64,000 bases of DNA, taken from NCBI GenBank assembly GCA_016271365.2, contig CM057449.1:1560622501-1560686500 (forward strand). Reading direction: 5' to 3'. Made by a program: the position numbers and the translations under genes. Source of the DNA: Neoceratodus forsteri (Eukaryota; Chordata; Ceratodontiformes; Ceratodontidae). Of the stretch, positions 9,745 to 22,300 are shown piece by piece. Under the pieces are notes generated by a model. It did not search any database. It was not told the origin of the DNA and was given only the letters and a program-made list of their open reading frames with translations. How positions within the stretch are numbered: the first letter of the stretch is position 1; every line of letters starts with the position of its first letter.

Positions 9745-11600
9745 CTCAACTGTGAATGCTTACAAGATACAACAAGGTATATAAGCCAGTGATTGGTTCC
9801 TAGACCTTGACAACAAGAAGCATGTCTGTGCCATTTTCTTGGATCTTAGTAAGGCATTCAACACAGTCGATCACAGCCTACTTCTTTCCTCCCTAAGCAC
9901 CTTAGGCCTGGACCATAAATCTATGTGCTGGTTTGCAGACTACCTCAGAGAATGGAAACGGCAGGTTAAAGCTGAAGGTGATCTTTCTCCATTAAAACCT
10001 ATGCTGAGGGGCGTGCCCCATGGCTCTATCCTTGGCCCCATCCTCTTTGCAGTCTACATTAACAACATCAATGACCCCATCAAAAAGGCCAACATCCACT
10101 TATTCGCGGACGACACTGTACTGTATTTGCGTCGTCCCACACTGGAAGCAGCCTGTGAAGACCTCCAAGCTGAATTTAACCTTCTACAATACCAGCTCAT
10201 AAACAAAAAGCTTTTGCTCAATGCGAAAAAGACAAAAGCCATGCTCTTCTTCCCCTCCTTGCATGCAGCAGTTCCTGCTTTGGGAGGGGGGGGGACATCC
10301 CACAAATTACCACTGTTCTTGGAGAAATACTAGAGTATGTAGCTAAGTTCAAATATCTAGGAGTTTGGGTCGATAATAAACTTTCCTTCGCCGACCATCT
10401 CAAAGAACTACAGAAGAAACTAAGGCAAAGATTAGGACTATTCTACAGAATTAACCACCTGCTCACAAAGGAGGCCAAGATTCAACTGGTTCAAGCTACC
10501 TTACTATCTTTATTAGATTATGTGGACCTGCTGTACAGCCACTGCACTGCCTCTGCACTGGCTAAGTTGGACACCCTCTACCACAGAGCTATCAGGTTCA
10601 TTACTGGCCTTCCACTTTTAACACACCATTGCTCCCTGTACTAATCGTTAGGCTGGACTTCCCTTCACTATAGAAGGAATAGAAACACCACCCTATGGGC
10701 CTACAGAGAGGTGACCAACAAGCTCCCCTCATATGTCTCAGATTGTATTCCCCGGAGTGTGTTAGGCACCTACGCTCTAAGGAGCTATTCCCTAATTGCC
10801 CTCCAAGTTCCAAGGGTCAAAACTTGTTTCGGCAAAGCTGCTCTAAGTTTCTCTTTACCCACATTGTGGAATGGTTTACAAAGGAACTTGAAGCTGAGCT
10901 GCCCTGTTAGCCTGAGTATCTTCAAGGCGCTCTACGATCGGTACATGAAAGCACCTTGGAAATGTTTTCCTCACCGCTAGCCCACTAATTCTGCAGCTTC
11001 CCCTTTCCATCCTGACGCTCGCCATGTTTCTACTCCTGGCTCTCGCTCTCTTTCCCTATTAACTCTTCCTGCTGCACCCACCCTTCCCTGTCCGCTCCAG
11101 CCTGGCTGAAGTCCCACCCCGTCAATAGTAGTGTCCCAATTATCTATCCCTCCTCCGTCATTATCATAATAAACAAGTACACAACAGCCATCGTCACTTT
11201 CTGTGGTTTTAGACCAATTTTTCCCCCAGTCGTTGGTAATATATCCCTTCTCTTCTTTACCTCTCTAACCTGCCACCCCATACATGGCCTCTTTCCCCTA
11301 TATGTGTAATTGCTGGCTGCCTCACTCAAAGGATCTCTGCTTATAATCCCTGTATGCCTATGGTTGATTATACATGTTCTGACTTCTTTAATTGTAAAAT
11401 AATGCTGGTTTTTTTAATTTATTTCAACCTCGTACTGTACTGTACACACTGTATATACTTTTTCTTCCTTGTATATTATGCTTTTTGTATACCTGCTTCT
11501 GTACTGTACTTTGATGTATTCATGACCAGGTCCACCTTGCAAATGAGCCTTGCTCAATGGTGCCCGCCTGGATAAATAAAGATTTTGATTGATTTGATAT
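9745..11600 (+). mobile_element. Rex1/L2-like LINE, 5'-truncated
   Basis: This is the 3' half of a non-LTR retrotransposon. It starts inside the RT domain, runs through the thumb and C-terminal region, and ends near 11575-11600 with a tggataaataaagattttg tail. The C-terminal block includes 'LDTLYHRAIRFITGLPL', 'KLPSYVSDCIPRS', 'YSLIALQVPRVKTCFGK' and 'ALSFSLPTLWNGL', the order seen in Rex1-type elements of fish and amphibians. Frameshifts at about 10300 and 10640 inactivate it. The tail differs from the Rex1-like copies at 8.4, 28.6 and 46.7 kb, so it is a separate family. Confidence 0.85.
9839..10333 (+). pseudogene. RT palm domain of Rex1/L2-like LINE
   Basis: The frame stays open for about 165 codons. 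It holds catalytic motif A in 'DLSKAFNTVDHSLL', the 'GVPHGSILGPILFAVYIN' motif (Gln of the usual PQG replaced by His), and catalytic 'FADDTVLYL' with both aspartates intact. 'LLLNAKKTKAMLF' follows, then a G-run near 10288 where the frame leaves the family sequence. The preceding bases already read as RT ('CAIFLDLSK'), so the true frame began upstream and the element is 5'-truncated. The enzyme would have acted by target-primed reverse transcription. Confidence 0.85.
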
Positions 11601-11732
11601 AAGCTGGAGCCCTTTGTTCAGGGAGGGTCTACTACTTACGTTTTTCATACCCCTTTAAAAGTGTACATACCTCCTGTCCTGAACATTTTTGAAAAGGTAT
11701 GATGTACCCTCATTTTGTACCTCTTTCACTGG

Positions 11733-11934
11733 CTTAGAGAAAATAAAATCTGCATAAAAGAGTTAAACTTGAGAGACAGAGACAAGTGAGGAGACTTATA
11801 GTGTATGACAGGAGGGGGGTGGAGGGATCAAGACCAGTTGCACACTGACTGAAAAAAAAAAAAAAAAGCAGGAAAACCCTCTTTGAGCTTACTGAAAATA
11901 AAATCTGCAAAAGAGAGTGTGAGACAGAGACAAG
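11733..11934. repeat. Spaced direct repeat of about 50 bp
   Basis: The segment 11733-11786 (containing gaaaataaaatctgcataaa and gagacagagacaag) recurs at about 11888-11934 with the same internal words and small indels. About 100 bp including a 16-A run lie between the copies. It could be a local duplication or the decayed flanks of an insertion. Confidence 0.6.
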
Positions 11935-11949
11935 ATGTGCTCCCTGTAG

Positions 11950-12520
11950 CAATCCACATTTGCTTTATGTGTGTGTGTTTTTTTTTTTTTTTTAAGTATT
12001 AGAATTTATTTTGAAGTTAAGGGAGCATGACGAGCCAAGCCAACAAAATCAATAACACTAAACCCAGGGTTCATTTCAGATATGTATCTATGTGGGACAT
12101 TGACCCACTGGGTATAAAAAGTGAGGGTCAAATAAAAAAATTAAAAAAAATGAGCCGTATTGCTCAACTGAGCCCAGATTTATAAAAAATCAGTTTAAAA
12201 CCTCAATAGCACTGAGCAAGTTGTCCCCAAGGTAGAAGAAAAAGTGGGTCAAAATTAAAAACTGTGTGCCAGTTGTCCCAATCCCCCACCCAAAAATGAA
12301 CCCTGTAAACCTGTTGACTAAGCTTGCTTTAGAATTGCAGGACAACAGAAAACTTGTGCCGGATAACCAAAATTAGGGTCATGGTTCTCCGTAGGCAACA
12401 TAGTTTTAAAAAAATAAAAAATTCTGATTTTGGAATGTACACAATTGTTTGTCTTGCACATTAAACCTGTCCAGAGGATTCTGGATGATGGGACACATGT
12501 AACTTTCTTACCCATACTCC
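11950..12520. other. No gene recognised; T-run near 11970
   Basis: Starts with a 17-T run and continues AT-rich. The T-run at the left edge would suit a minus-strand poly-A retroposon, but neither target-site duplications nor a family could be established. Confidence 0.35.
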
Positions 12521-12523
12521 ATT

Positions 12524-12862
12524 ATGGATATAGAGCATGTATGGACATGGGGTTGGCGTTTTAAGGTAACACTTAAAATAAGTGACACAGGAGTACTTTA
12601 CCAAATAGTTTTTTTCTTTGGACGGGATAGAAGAATATGTTTTTATGCTGGCCAACTGAAGGCATGCTATAAATGTGGGGCAAGAACACATTTAATCAGT
12701 GCCTGTGATAAACTACGTCGTGGCCTGTGTGCGAAGTTTGGACATGTAAGCATATCATGTGAGGACATCTACAAATGCAGTCTGTGTGATAGGAAAGGGT
12801 ACACTTTCCTGCATTGTCTGTGGGCCACTCGGAATAAAACAGATGAGGCAGATGTTGAATGA
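12524..12862 (+). pseudogene. Tx1-like LINE ORF1, zinc-knuckle region
   Basis: The open frame has three tandem cysteine knuckles as in ORF1 of Tx1-type LINEs. The first is a full CX2CX4HX4C (CYKCGARTHLISAC). The second, CAKFGHVSISC, lacks its second cysteine. The third, CSLCDRKGYTFLHC, has Tyr in place of His. Before them lies 'WTWGWRFKVTLKISDTGVL', similar to the segment preceding the knuckles in Tx1 ORF1. The protein would bind element RNA. It probably belongs with the Tx1-like ORF1/ORF2 pieces on the same strand from 19.4 to 28.4 kb. Two broken knuckles indicate decay. Confidence 0.75.
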
Positions 12863-12984
12863 GATCATGTATTAAATCTGACACAAAGAGAGGCAGGTTG
12901 ACTGGAAGATGCATCCGGAAATTCTATAAGTTGTGTTAAAGATTTAAGTAACCATGACAATCCAGGAAGCCAGTTGCTTCTCTA

Positions 12985-13970
12985 GTGGTAGGGGAACAGG
13001 CCACATATGGGCAGGAGGGTTCTACTGAGGATTCTACTCCACTCGATAAAGAGAGGAATGTGAGCACGTTGTTCGTGGATTTATCCAAAGTGTTTGACTT
13101 CATGGATCATAAGACCTTACCAGAGAGATTTGGCGGAACAGGCTTGGCTGAGGAGACATGCAAATGGTTTGCCTCTTACCTCAGGTAGAACCCAGATGGT
13201 CACCGTGAGTGGGCAACTATCAAGTACTTCTCCATTAGGATGTGGTGTACCACAAGGATCCATATAAGGTCCAGTGTTATTTCTTATATATTTAAATAAA
13301 CTACCAAATCCTATAAAACTGCTGATGATATGGTTCTAGTGGTGGGAGTACCCACAAAGAGGCAGAGAACATATTGCAATAGGACTGTTTAGTAATGCAG
13401 GATTGGTTCCTCTCCTCTAAACTACTATTAAACACAAAGAAAACACAAACTATGGTTTTCAGTGCCAGTCCAACTAGACAAAGAAAGTAATAAAAATAAT
13501 AGAAGGTCAAACTCTAACACAGGCTATAAGCTACAAGTACTTAGGTGTGATCTTTGATCAACATTTGTCCTTCCATTGACACGTTGAAGAGTTAACCCAG
13601 AGAGTAAACTCTGCAGAATAGGAGCACTACGGAGAAACATATTACTGTTTGGCTAAAGGAGTAATGCAGACTGTGCCAAACCAATCCATGTTACCAGTTA
13701 GACTATGGTAGTCACATTTATGGGCATTTAAATAAGACTCGGCTACATGGGGTGGATATAATCTATAACAGACTGGCAAGATTTGTACTCCTGTGTGATG
13801 TATTAAAGGCTAGAATAGTTACCCTTGGAAAGGAGGAGAAAATGAATCTGGGCAACCTTGGTACAAAGAATCTTAAAAAAAACAACTCATCCCCATGCCA
13901 AACCAAATCATAGTTTCCCATGATTGTACCACAGTTACGTGTGTTAGAACTTCCAACTAGAACTTTCAGC
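12985..13970 (+). mobile_element. Degraded Rex1/L2-type LINE RT fragment
   Basis: RT motif A is 'FVDLSKVFDFMDHKT', followed by 'KWFASYLR', then in shifted frames 'GCGVPQGSI', 'ADDMVLVV', 'YKYLGVIFDQHLSFH' and 'VEELTQRVN'. Stops and shifts occur every few dozen codons. Both ends are unclear. It is the same strand as the Tx1-like pieces but a different clade, so it is likely an insertion near or into them. Confidence 0.75.
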
Positions 13971-14189
13971 ACTGCTGTGCAACAGGAATTATGTTATAAA
14001 TGTGAATGTTATAAGTGAAAGGTACCTTTGAAAGTGTATGCATGGATGTCTTTGTTTTCTGCCTTTTATGAATAGTTTTCTTTGAGTAACTTGAAGGTTT
14101 ATGAAAGATCAGACAGGAACACCTTATAAACAGGGTATTCATACAAACATGCCAGCAGACACAGGTCTCGTGGTCTATCAAGTCTGCTC

Positions 14190-17034
14190 GAGTGTGCAGC
14201 TAGCACCCCTAGATTGCAACTGCCCCCCCCCACCTCCAGGAAATTCTCAGCACTACTTACCCAGACCGTCCCCTATGCCCTGTTTCATGCCCTTTTAAAA
14301 CTACCCACCGTCTTACATGAAATCACCCCCTCTGGTAGGGCATTCCATTTCGATACCACCCTTTTAATGCCTCCTCATCTCTCTCCTAAATCTTCCCCCT
14401 CCCCCTCTAACCTCGGCCCATGCCCTCTTGTGTCCCATCCCTTCCTCAGCTTAAATAACCCATCAGCACTAGATTTGTTGATCCCCTTCAAGTGCTTGAA
14501 CGTTTCAGTCATATCCCCCCCTACCCCTTCTCTCCTCCGGGGTGTACAAACTTGGATTCCTTAGACTGTTCTCGTAGGTTTGCCTTCCATCCCTGTATAA
14601 TTTTTGTTGCTATGCTGCCTGGCAGTCAATATCCTTTATCAGATACGAACGCCAGTACTGCACATAGTACTCCAAGTGCAGCCCGACCAAGGACCTATAG
14701 AGGGGCCAGGATCACTCCCTATACCTGGATGAGAATCTCCTTGCAGTATACCCCAACATCCTGTTAGCCTTAGCTGCAGCTTTCCTGCATTGAGCGGAGT
14801 TGTTCATGCTCTCCGTTACCATCACCCCTAAGTCCTTCTCTTCCTTGGTGACTCCAGTCTCTCCCCCTCAACTAATATTTTCTCCTCTGGTTCTTGGCCC
14901 TGAAGTGCATAACCTTGCACTTCTTGGCATTGAAGCCCAGCTGCCACTTCTCGGACCACTCCTCCAGTTTGGTTAGGTCCCCCTGTAGTTGTTTCCACCT
15001 TTCAGCTTCATCCACTACTGCCCCCATTTTAGTATTGTCTGTAAACAGACTGATCCTGCTCTCAACTCCATGTGAGATCCGATATGAATAGTCCAAACAA
15101 CACTGGACCTAGCACAGAGCCTTGCGGCACTCCACTCATCACTGGCCTAGGTGTTGAGCGTTCTTCCCCCCCCCCCACCACCTGTTGCTGCCTCCCGTTC
15201 AGCCAGATTGTGATCCAGTTAACCAGCTTAGCCGCCTGTGAGGCACTGAATCAAAGGCCTTGCCGAAGTTCAAATATGGGATGTCCACTGCGTGGCCGTT
15301 ATTCAGCTCTCTTGTTACCCAGTCATAACACTCTATTAGATTGGTCTGACGATTTCCCTGAGATGAACCCTTGCTGCTGTCCATCCAGGAGGCCATTCAC
15401 ATCGAGAAATGACACCAGTCTCTCCTTCAGCATCGCTTCCATAAGTTTGCCCATTATGGAAGTGAAACTGACAGGTCTGTAGTTACTTGGCTTGTCCCGT
15501 GGGCCACTCTTGTGTATAGGCATCACATGGGCCATCCTCCAGTACTGTGACACGCATCCCATGTCCAGGGTGGTGCTGAACAGGTTTGCCAACACCTCTG
15601 CCATCTCCCTCAGCTCCCTGGGGTGATTGCCATCAGAATCTGGTGCCTTGCCCACCCTTAGTGTCTTCAGTCCCTCTAGTACTCTACTCTTGTCAATCAT
15701 TCCATCAGTCATCCCTTCCCGACCCCACCTTCCCAGTCCACGGAGGTAGTGGAGCACCCTTCTCCTGCGTGAATACAGAGCAGAAGTATTCATTCAGTGC
15801 TTCTGCTTGTTCCACTCCCTTTTCCACCCACCCCCATCCCTCTTGATCCATACTATTTGGTCCCTGCATTTCCTATTTTTCCCTTGCGTATCTAAAAAAT
15901 CCTTCTCCCCTCCCTTAATGCCCTGAGTCAACCTTAGCTCCCTGGATGCCTTGGTTTCCCTAACCAGCTTGGTTCCTCCTTGGACCAACTCACATACAGT
16001 TCCCTGTCCTCACCCCCTCCCCGTCCTCTTTAGTCTCCAATATGCAGCTCTCTTTGTTCTCACCCCTCCAGCACTTTACTGTTTAGCTAACTTGGCTTCT
16101 TGGCTCTGCTTTTCTTGCTCAGAGTCCTGGTGCAAGCCTCCGTAGCCTCTGTTGGACTAAGTTTAATGATATCCCACTTTTGTTGTGCATCCATCTCCGG
16201 CCTAATCCCCCTCTATTTGCCCTTGCAGTATTTCCTACATCCTTCCGAAGTCTGCCCGCCTGAAGTCTACCACCCTTGTTTCTGAGCCTACAGTCTCCTT
16301 ACTCAATCTGAGTGCGAACCACACCGATTGATGGTCACTCCCAGCTAGTGGATCTTCCACCCTTAGTTCCCTCACCACCTCCCTGTTTGATAGTACCAGG
16401 TCCAGTGTATTATCTAGCCGAGTTGGCACATTGACCAGCTGTGTCGGAAGACTATCCTGGAACGCATCCAGGAGTACCTACTCTCTGACACTGGAGGTGG
16501 CTGGGGTACTCCAGTCCACCCCAGGCATATTGAAGTCCCCCACGATCACCATACTTCATTCCTACTTACCTGCGGAATGTGTTCCTCTAACTCCTTATCC
16601 AGCTTCTCAGACTGGGCTGGTGGTCTATACACCACCCCCGGCTTCAGCTTTCTACCCTTTGAGTCCAGGAGCTGCATCCATATCACCTCTGTCCTCCCTT
16701 CCTCCCTCTTGTCTCTTGTGCATCTAATCCCATCCCTTGCGTAGACTGCCACCCTTCCCCCTGTCCCTACTCCTCTGTCCTTTCTATAAATTTTGTAACC
16801 CGGGATTGCCAGATCCCAATCCTGGTGTTAGGTGGTCCAGGTCGCAGTGATGGCTGCGATGGCCACCATCCTTTCAGCTAAGAGATCCTGTAGCTCAGCT
16901 GTTTTGTTACCCAGGCTCCTCGCATTCAGGGAGACCACCCTCAACCCATTCCCATCCATCCCACCCTCCACCCTGTGGCCCCTTGATCTGTCCCCCCTCC
17001 TGTGGCCCACCCCCGTTGCAGTCACTGTTGTCAT
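14190..17034 (-). pseudogene. CR1 ORF2: AP-type endonuclease and RT, broken
   Basis: Endonuclease pieces are 'VVSLNARSLGNKTAELQDL' (about 16930), 'PGVVYRPPAQSEKL' (about 16630), and 'LDLVLSNREVV' with 'DPLAGSDHQSVWF' (about 16400-16320), the latter carrying the SDH catalytic motif. RT pieces are 'GKAPDSDGNHPRELREM' (about 15640), 'RPVSFTSIMGKLMEAMLKE', '[10 protein letters not shown]' and 'FTDNTKMGAVVDEAE' (about 15040). In the last, the FADD box has become FTDN, losing a catalytic aspartate. It was an enzyme of target-primed reverse transcription in the nucleus and is inactive here. Confidence 0.85.
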
Positions 17035-18119
17035 GGGGAGTCAGCTCGTTCGGCTCCCCTTTCTGGCAACCCTGCATACTAGTTGCACACTCGCCTCCTC
17101 CCCATCTAGTTTAAAACCCCACTTGAAACTATATATTCCTCCAACTTACGTTTCAACTCCCCTTGCCCCGCCCTTCTCAAGTGTAATCTGTCCCTTGCTT
17201 ACAGTTCACTGTTGTTCCTTGTATCCCCCCATCCTCCTACAGGCCCATACCCATGAGAACTACACCACCCTTCCAGCCAGGAGTTGAACTGCACTATCCT
17301 TTACTTTCTCACTCTGCTTGACCTTGGAACTGGTAGCAACTCCGAGAAGGCCACTGAGCGTCCAGTTTCTGAATACTACATCCCCACCTCCTTGGATCTC
17401 TCCATGACCAACTCCATCGTGCAGCCCCCCAGGTCATTAGTGCCTACATGTATCACCACGTGAAGTTTCTCTCCCCTTCCCCCAACACACCTAAGCAGAG
17501 CCTGCCCTGCCAGCTGTGAAGCTCGGTATAGGTTCCACCCATATCCACTCGCAGTCACCCTCCCCCCAACCTGATCCTTTCGTAGATCCCCTATTACTAC
17601 AACCCTCCCCTCCACCCTGTCTTTTGGCTGCACCTTCCTCCCATCCCCATCCTTCCCATGATCATCGACCCTTCCTGTCCACCAGCTCTTGGACCTGACC
17701 CCCTTCTTCCCTCAATTTCTCCATTTCCGTCTACTTGGATTCCTTTCAAAGCTAGCCAGTCCACCACCTGTGACACCCTCACCCCGTTATGTACCATGTC
17801 ACCCCCCAGGCTGCAACCTCCATCCGTTGTCCCTGCTCTGTTCCCCCTCATCCCTCCTCCCCTACCCGTTATACTTTTTCTCCTAATGTCCTGCACCCAT
17901 CCCCCTGGAGCATTGGCCCTGCACACACCCTAGTCTCATGCCCACCTGCCCCGTTCGGACAGTCCCACCATCCTCGATCCACTACTGATGCCAGTACTGC
18001 ATACCTGTTCAGGGCTCTCGGACCTTGCCCTCCCGTCACTTCACGCATTTGAGTTTCAGGACGCTCTGACTTTTCCACGAGTCCCGAGTCTCTCAACAAC
18101 AAGCCCCGGAGTCACTGTA

Positions 18120-18593
18120 GGACATTTTTTTTTTTTTTTTATGTTACAGAGGGGAGTTGTTAATTAGCCACTGCTCAGCTAAAACCTGTTAGTTGAGCAG
18201 TGGACATAATTTGTTTGGATATACCTCTGAAACATAAAATAATGTAGATTAAAATGCCTCAACAGAAACTAATGGAGCTTTGTGCAGAATACTACAGTAA
18301 AAGCTGTGCTGGCGCAGGGGCCCGGCTCCCTTGTATTTGAATGGGGACCCCTAGAAATTTTCTGAGGACTCCCACTTTTCGGTTGTGGACCCCTCTCTCT
18401 TTTTTTTTTTTTTTTTAAATGGACAGTCCTGGACCCCCAATCAAAAATTCCTACCAAGAGCCCTGCCTGTTGTTTGAACCTGCCCTTTACCACCAGTCCT
18501 TGCCCCTTTTGTTGTTTCGATACTGCCCCATATTGCTATTCAGCTTCCTTATTTCCTCTATAGGTCCTGTTACCCCATCTACCTTGTACATCT
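18120..18593. other. Foreign DNA inserted in CR1 ORF1
   Basis: Not CR1 sequence. It has T-runs at 18126-18144 and near 18402-18417, with non-coding DNA between them. No family or target-site duplication could be assigned. It abuts the MITE at 18594, so the interruption is at least two insertions. Confidence 0.45.
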
Positions 18594-18813
18594 TAGGGGC
18601 CGAAATTAAGTTTTGTGGCCACTAGCCAGCAGGGCTAGTGACTGGGAAAATCTACTAACCCTGCAGACTTTTCCACTAGCCCAGCTGGTGTACTTATTGA
18701 AAAGTTACGTTCTCCACTACAAGCCCGCAGGGCTAGTTAAAGGAAAATCTTACTAGCCCAATACAAAATTTACCAGCATTTGACTAGTGGGCTGGTGCTA
18801 ATTTCGACGCCTG
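18594..18813. mobile_element. Short MITE with GAAATTA terminal inverted repeats
   Basis: The left end is taggggccgaaatta and the reverse complement of the right end is caggcgtcgaaatta, matching at 12 of 15 positions. Inside, the word actagcc and its complement recur many times, giving strong internal folding. It is 220 bp with no coding capacity. A TAGGG/CAGG start hints at a hAT-like origin, but the flanking 8-mers do not match well, so superfamily is open. Confidence 0.6.
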
Positions 18814-19376
18814 CACCTGAGGGGGTGCCCAACGTACCCCCACTCTCCGCCACCCGCCCCTCATCCTCCTCAACTCCCCTCCAGCCTCTGGATCTCTGCC
18901 TGCAGATCCCCTAGCCTGCGGCATATGGGACACTCCCATAACCTTCATAATGTGCCCATCCATACAGTCATCCCACAGCTGTTGCAGTTCACTAGTCTGT
19001 CCCCCTGGTTCCTCTGGAACCAACCCCACCCTCTCATAGCATCCACCCCCTGGTGTCCCCATTTCCCCCCTCCTGCTCGGCCCTCGAGCCCTTGCTGTAC
19101 ACAGTGTAATTGCACTTCCGCAGTCAACATCTAGGTGCCCTGCCTTAATGCCCCGATGTATCAATCATGAACACTTATCACTAGGTAGAAATCAAACCCC
19201 CCACTCAAGACAGTTGTGTTTTAGCCAAGCAGTAAATTACCCCTTATGCCAGGAGAATATCCCTTAATATCAATGACATTGGATACAAATCAACGCCCCT
19301 TCAAGACAGATGCTTTCACCTCAATGCCCTAATTATGTGAATATATGTCAAGCTCTATAAAAATAGTTTATTATTG

Positions 19377-19396
19377 TTACTACTACTACTACTACT
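19377..19396. repeat. (TAC)n microsatellite
   Basis: About six consecutive ctа-type trinucleotides (ttactactactactacta), located between the CR1 5' region and the resumption of Tx1-like sequence. Confidence 0.8.
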
Positions 19397-22300
19397 AGGT
19401 GTTGCAGATGGACATTTCTAATATTAAGATGCCTATAGAATCATGGCAGTCTACTACCATTGAGGAACAAAAGAGGGAAGAGCTCCAGGAGGAAGAACAA
19501 ACTAGGATTCCTGAAGTCCTAATTCCTATAGCATATATACAGAATAGCACTTGGCATTCCTGTTTGAAGAGGAGCCTTCAGGATCACATTTGGATCACTT
19601 TACAGATATAATAAAAGATGATGCGGAAATTATGAAAAAAATGAGACCATGATCAGGAAATTATACCCCCACTATGATATAACTGTGGTATCTAGGTGAA
19701 GGGCTTTGAAAAATAAACCACCTTGTTCCAAAATGAGCAACATACAAATTTTCCAGCAGATAAAGGCCTTATGGCCCGAGTCTGCTTGAGTGTGCAGCTA
19801 GCAACCCTTATAATGCAGCTGCCCGTTCCTCCCCTGACCCTCCCTCTTACCTTTTGAAGCAGTCCACTGTTCTACAGGATACCACTTCCACAGGCAACAC
19901 GTTCCACCCAGACACCACACTCACCATTTAAAAAAGTGTCTTCTCATTTCCCTCCTGAACCTTCCCCCCTCCAATCTGAGATCATGGCCACAAATGTCCC
20001 TAGCCCCCCTTAACTGGAATATTCCCCCTGTGCCTGTTTTGTTTATTCCCTTCATGTACTTGAAGGTTTCAATCATATCCCCCCGTCTCTCCTGTTCTCA
20101 AGTGAGTACGTGTTCAGCTCTTTCAGCCTGCTTACGTAGGGTATGTCACCCTAGTCCTTGGATCATCTTTGTTGCCCTGCGCTGTACCTCCTCCAGTAAC
20201 TTAATGTCCCTCTTCAGGTATGGGCGCCAGTACTGCACGCAGTACTCCAAGTGTGGCCTAATCAGTGACCTATACAATGGCAGGATCACCTTCCCTCTCC
20301 TTGAAGATGTACCCCAGGCAATACAACCCAGCATTTTGTTGGCCTGTGCAGCTTCCTTCCTGCATTGTGCTGAGTTGTTCATTGAGCCCGTAATAATCAC
20401 CCTCAGATCCTTCTCCTCCTCTGTAACATTTCAGTAAATCCAATTCCTTTAGAAAACCAGCTTGAATTATTCCATGGCTGGAGGGATTGGGCGGATTCCG
20501 AAGATGGCATGGAATTTAATGCTTCAACTAAATCTTCTCAACAGCAAGTTTCTTCTGAAAATGAAGAAGACAAGAAGCCACCAAAAGGACAAAAGACAAG
20601 GAAAAATAGAATGTACACTAGAATGCAGTAAATTAAAAAGAAATGAATATGTACTAACAGAACCATGGGAGTCCCCATACTACGATACATTTTGCCTCCT
20701 TAAAGATGTGCAGTGTTAAAAATACAAGATGGAGGCCAGCTATTTTGACTTCTCTAGAACAGGCTCCATATAGTATTTTTTTCATGTAAGAGACATGTTT
20801 ATATTCACTATTTGCAGTAAAACAGTCACAGAAAGATTGGGTATGGGGTCCTTCTTATTGAACGTTTGGGGAAGGCAGAAAAGATGGGGCAGGAATTTTA
20901 TTTAAGGGATTACAATTTACTGTGGAAACATTGCTAGATATATGTCTAGGGCAGGTGCTTGTTTTGGACATTATTCTACATGAAGAGCAGTGTTGACTAA
21001 TAAATGTGTATACTCCCCAGATTAAATCTAGTTGTACTGAACTGTTTCAGTTAATTCAACCCTACCTTCACAGTGTATATATACTGCAAGACTTGGTTTT
21101 TGGAGGGGATTTTGAACTGTTCAATTGATAATGTACCAGATACATCTTTAGCTAAAAAGATACACTGTGATTCAAATTTCTTAAAACAGTTAATTTCTAG
21201 GGCCGGCTTAATTGATGGATGTAGAGCACAGCAGCAAATGGGGGGGGGGGGGCTACTTATTTTTGGGACAAATTGTCCACGAGAATTTATTTTGTTTATA
21301 TCACATTAAGCAAGTATTTCTGGGGTACAGCTTCTGCCTTGTGAATTTTCTGATTGTGTTCTGCTTGGTGGTGTTTTGCATAACAATTTCCCTACTCCAG
21401 AAGTAGACAAATGGAAATTATCTGAAGCTGAATCTTAAATTGCTGTTAAAATTTTATTAGCAGCAAGGAAATAAGTACTATGTGGGTATGACTCCCCTTT
21501 GGAATGGTGTGAGGATACAAAACGGGATATACAATACTTATTTAGGAACATATACAAGATTTATTTAAGAATATGGGCATATCAAAAGAAAGAAAGCAAT
21601 ATTTAAAATATTTAGGTCTGAGGTCTCAGTTGTATGACTTTTAACATTGACTATGGAAAAAAGGGGAATTGTTTTCCTAAATTCCAAAGTCTGAAAGAAG
21701 AAATGAGAAATATGCATTATGACAGGGTATCCTCTCTGGTAGCAGAACAAAGGTATGGTTTAAAAAAATCACCACATGGGGATCTATTTTAGGCAAGTAG
21801 GGCATGGTTAAACACTATAAGAATGGAGAGTTTATATAAGAATATGGATGAAAGGGTTTCGGACATACAGGAAATTATTACAGGTGGAGTGTTTTAAGTA
21901 ATTCTGTGAAACTGATACCAGGTCCTACAGAGCTAAGGGATTCTAGTTTAAATTCAGTACCTTTTGGCATATTATCAGAAGAAGAAAAAAATCAGTTGCT
22001 CCTATTTCAATTACTGAGGTAACAGTTGTACAGTAATTATGTTTTAAGTCGTTCATTAACACTGGGGGAAGATGGATTACCTAATGAATTGTGTATTACT
22101 TTTATAGACCATTTTTGCAGAAATACTAATTATTATTTTTCAGTACATTTTGGACTCAGGAATTAGCAATGCGCAGTTTGGTATTTCTTTAACAACCTTT
22201 TTGTTTAAGAAGGGTTAAGGGAATTGTTAACAAATTGGTAGCCTATTAGTCTTCTAAATTCAGATTTTAATAATCTAACAAACTTTATTGTGTAAAGATA

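Larger units (their letters stand above)
17100..19160 (-). pseudogene. CR1 ORF1 with decayed SGNH-esterase domain
   Basis: The esterase-like region at about 17630-17380 reads 'VVVIGDLRKDQVGG' and 'HVVIHVGTNDLGG'. The GxND block is kept but the nucleophile serine of the GDS block is replaced (GDL). Upstream pieces are 'LLRDSGLVEKSERPE' (about 18100) and, beyond the inserted DNA, 'TSELQQLWDDCMDGHI' (about 18990), matching the N-terminal part of CR1 ORF1. Interrupted between about 18120 and 18813. The copy at 37665-38339 shows the same domain intact. Confidence 0.75.
14165..19165 (-). mobile_element. CR1 LINE, near full length, decayed
   Basis: On the minus strand, ORF1 (about 19160-17100) is followed by ORF2 with endonuclease (17034-16235) and RT (15793-14872), and the 3' end lies at about 14165. 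The 3' terminal words (reverse complement ctcgagcagacttgatagac, then cacgagacctgtgtctgctg) match the 3' ends at 26.6, 36.2 and 48.96 kb. ORF1 is split by about 700 bp of foreign DNA (18120-18813). Many frameshifts are present. It lies between Tx1-like ORF1 pieces and so probably inserted into that element. Confidence 0.85.
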
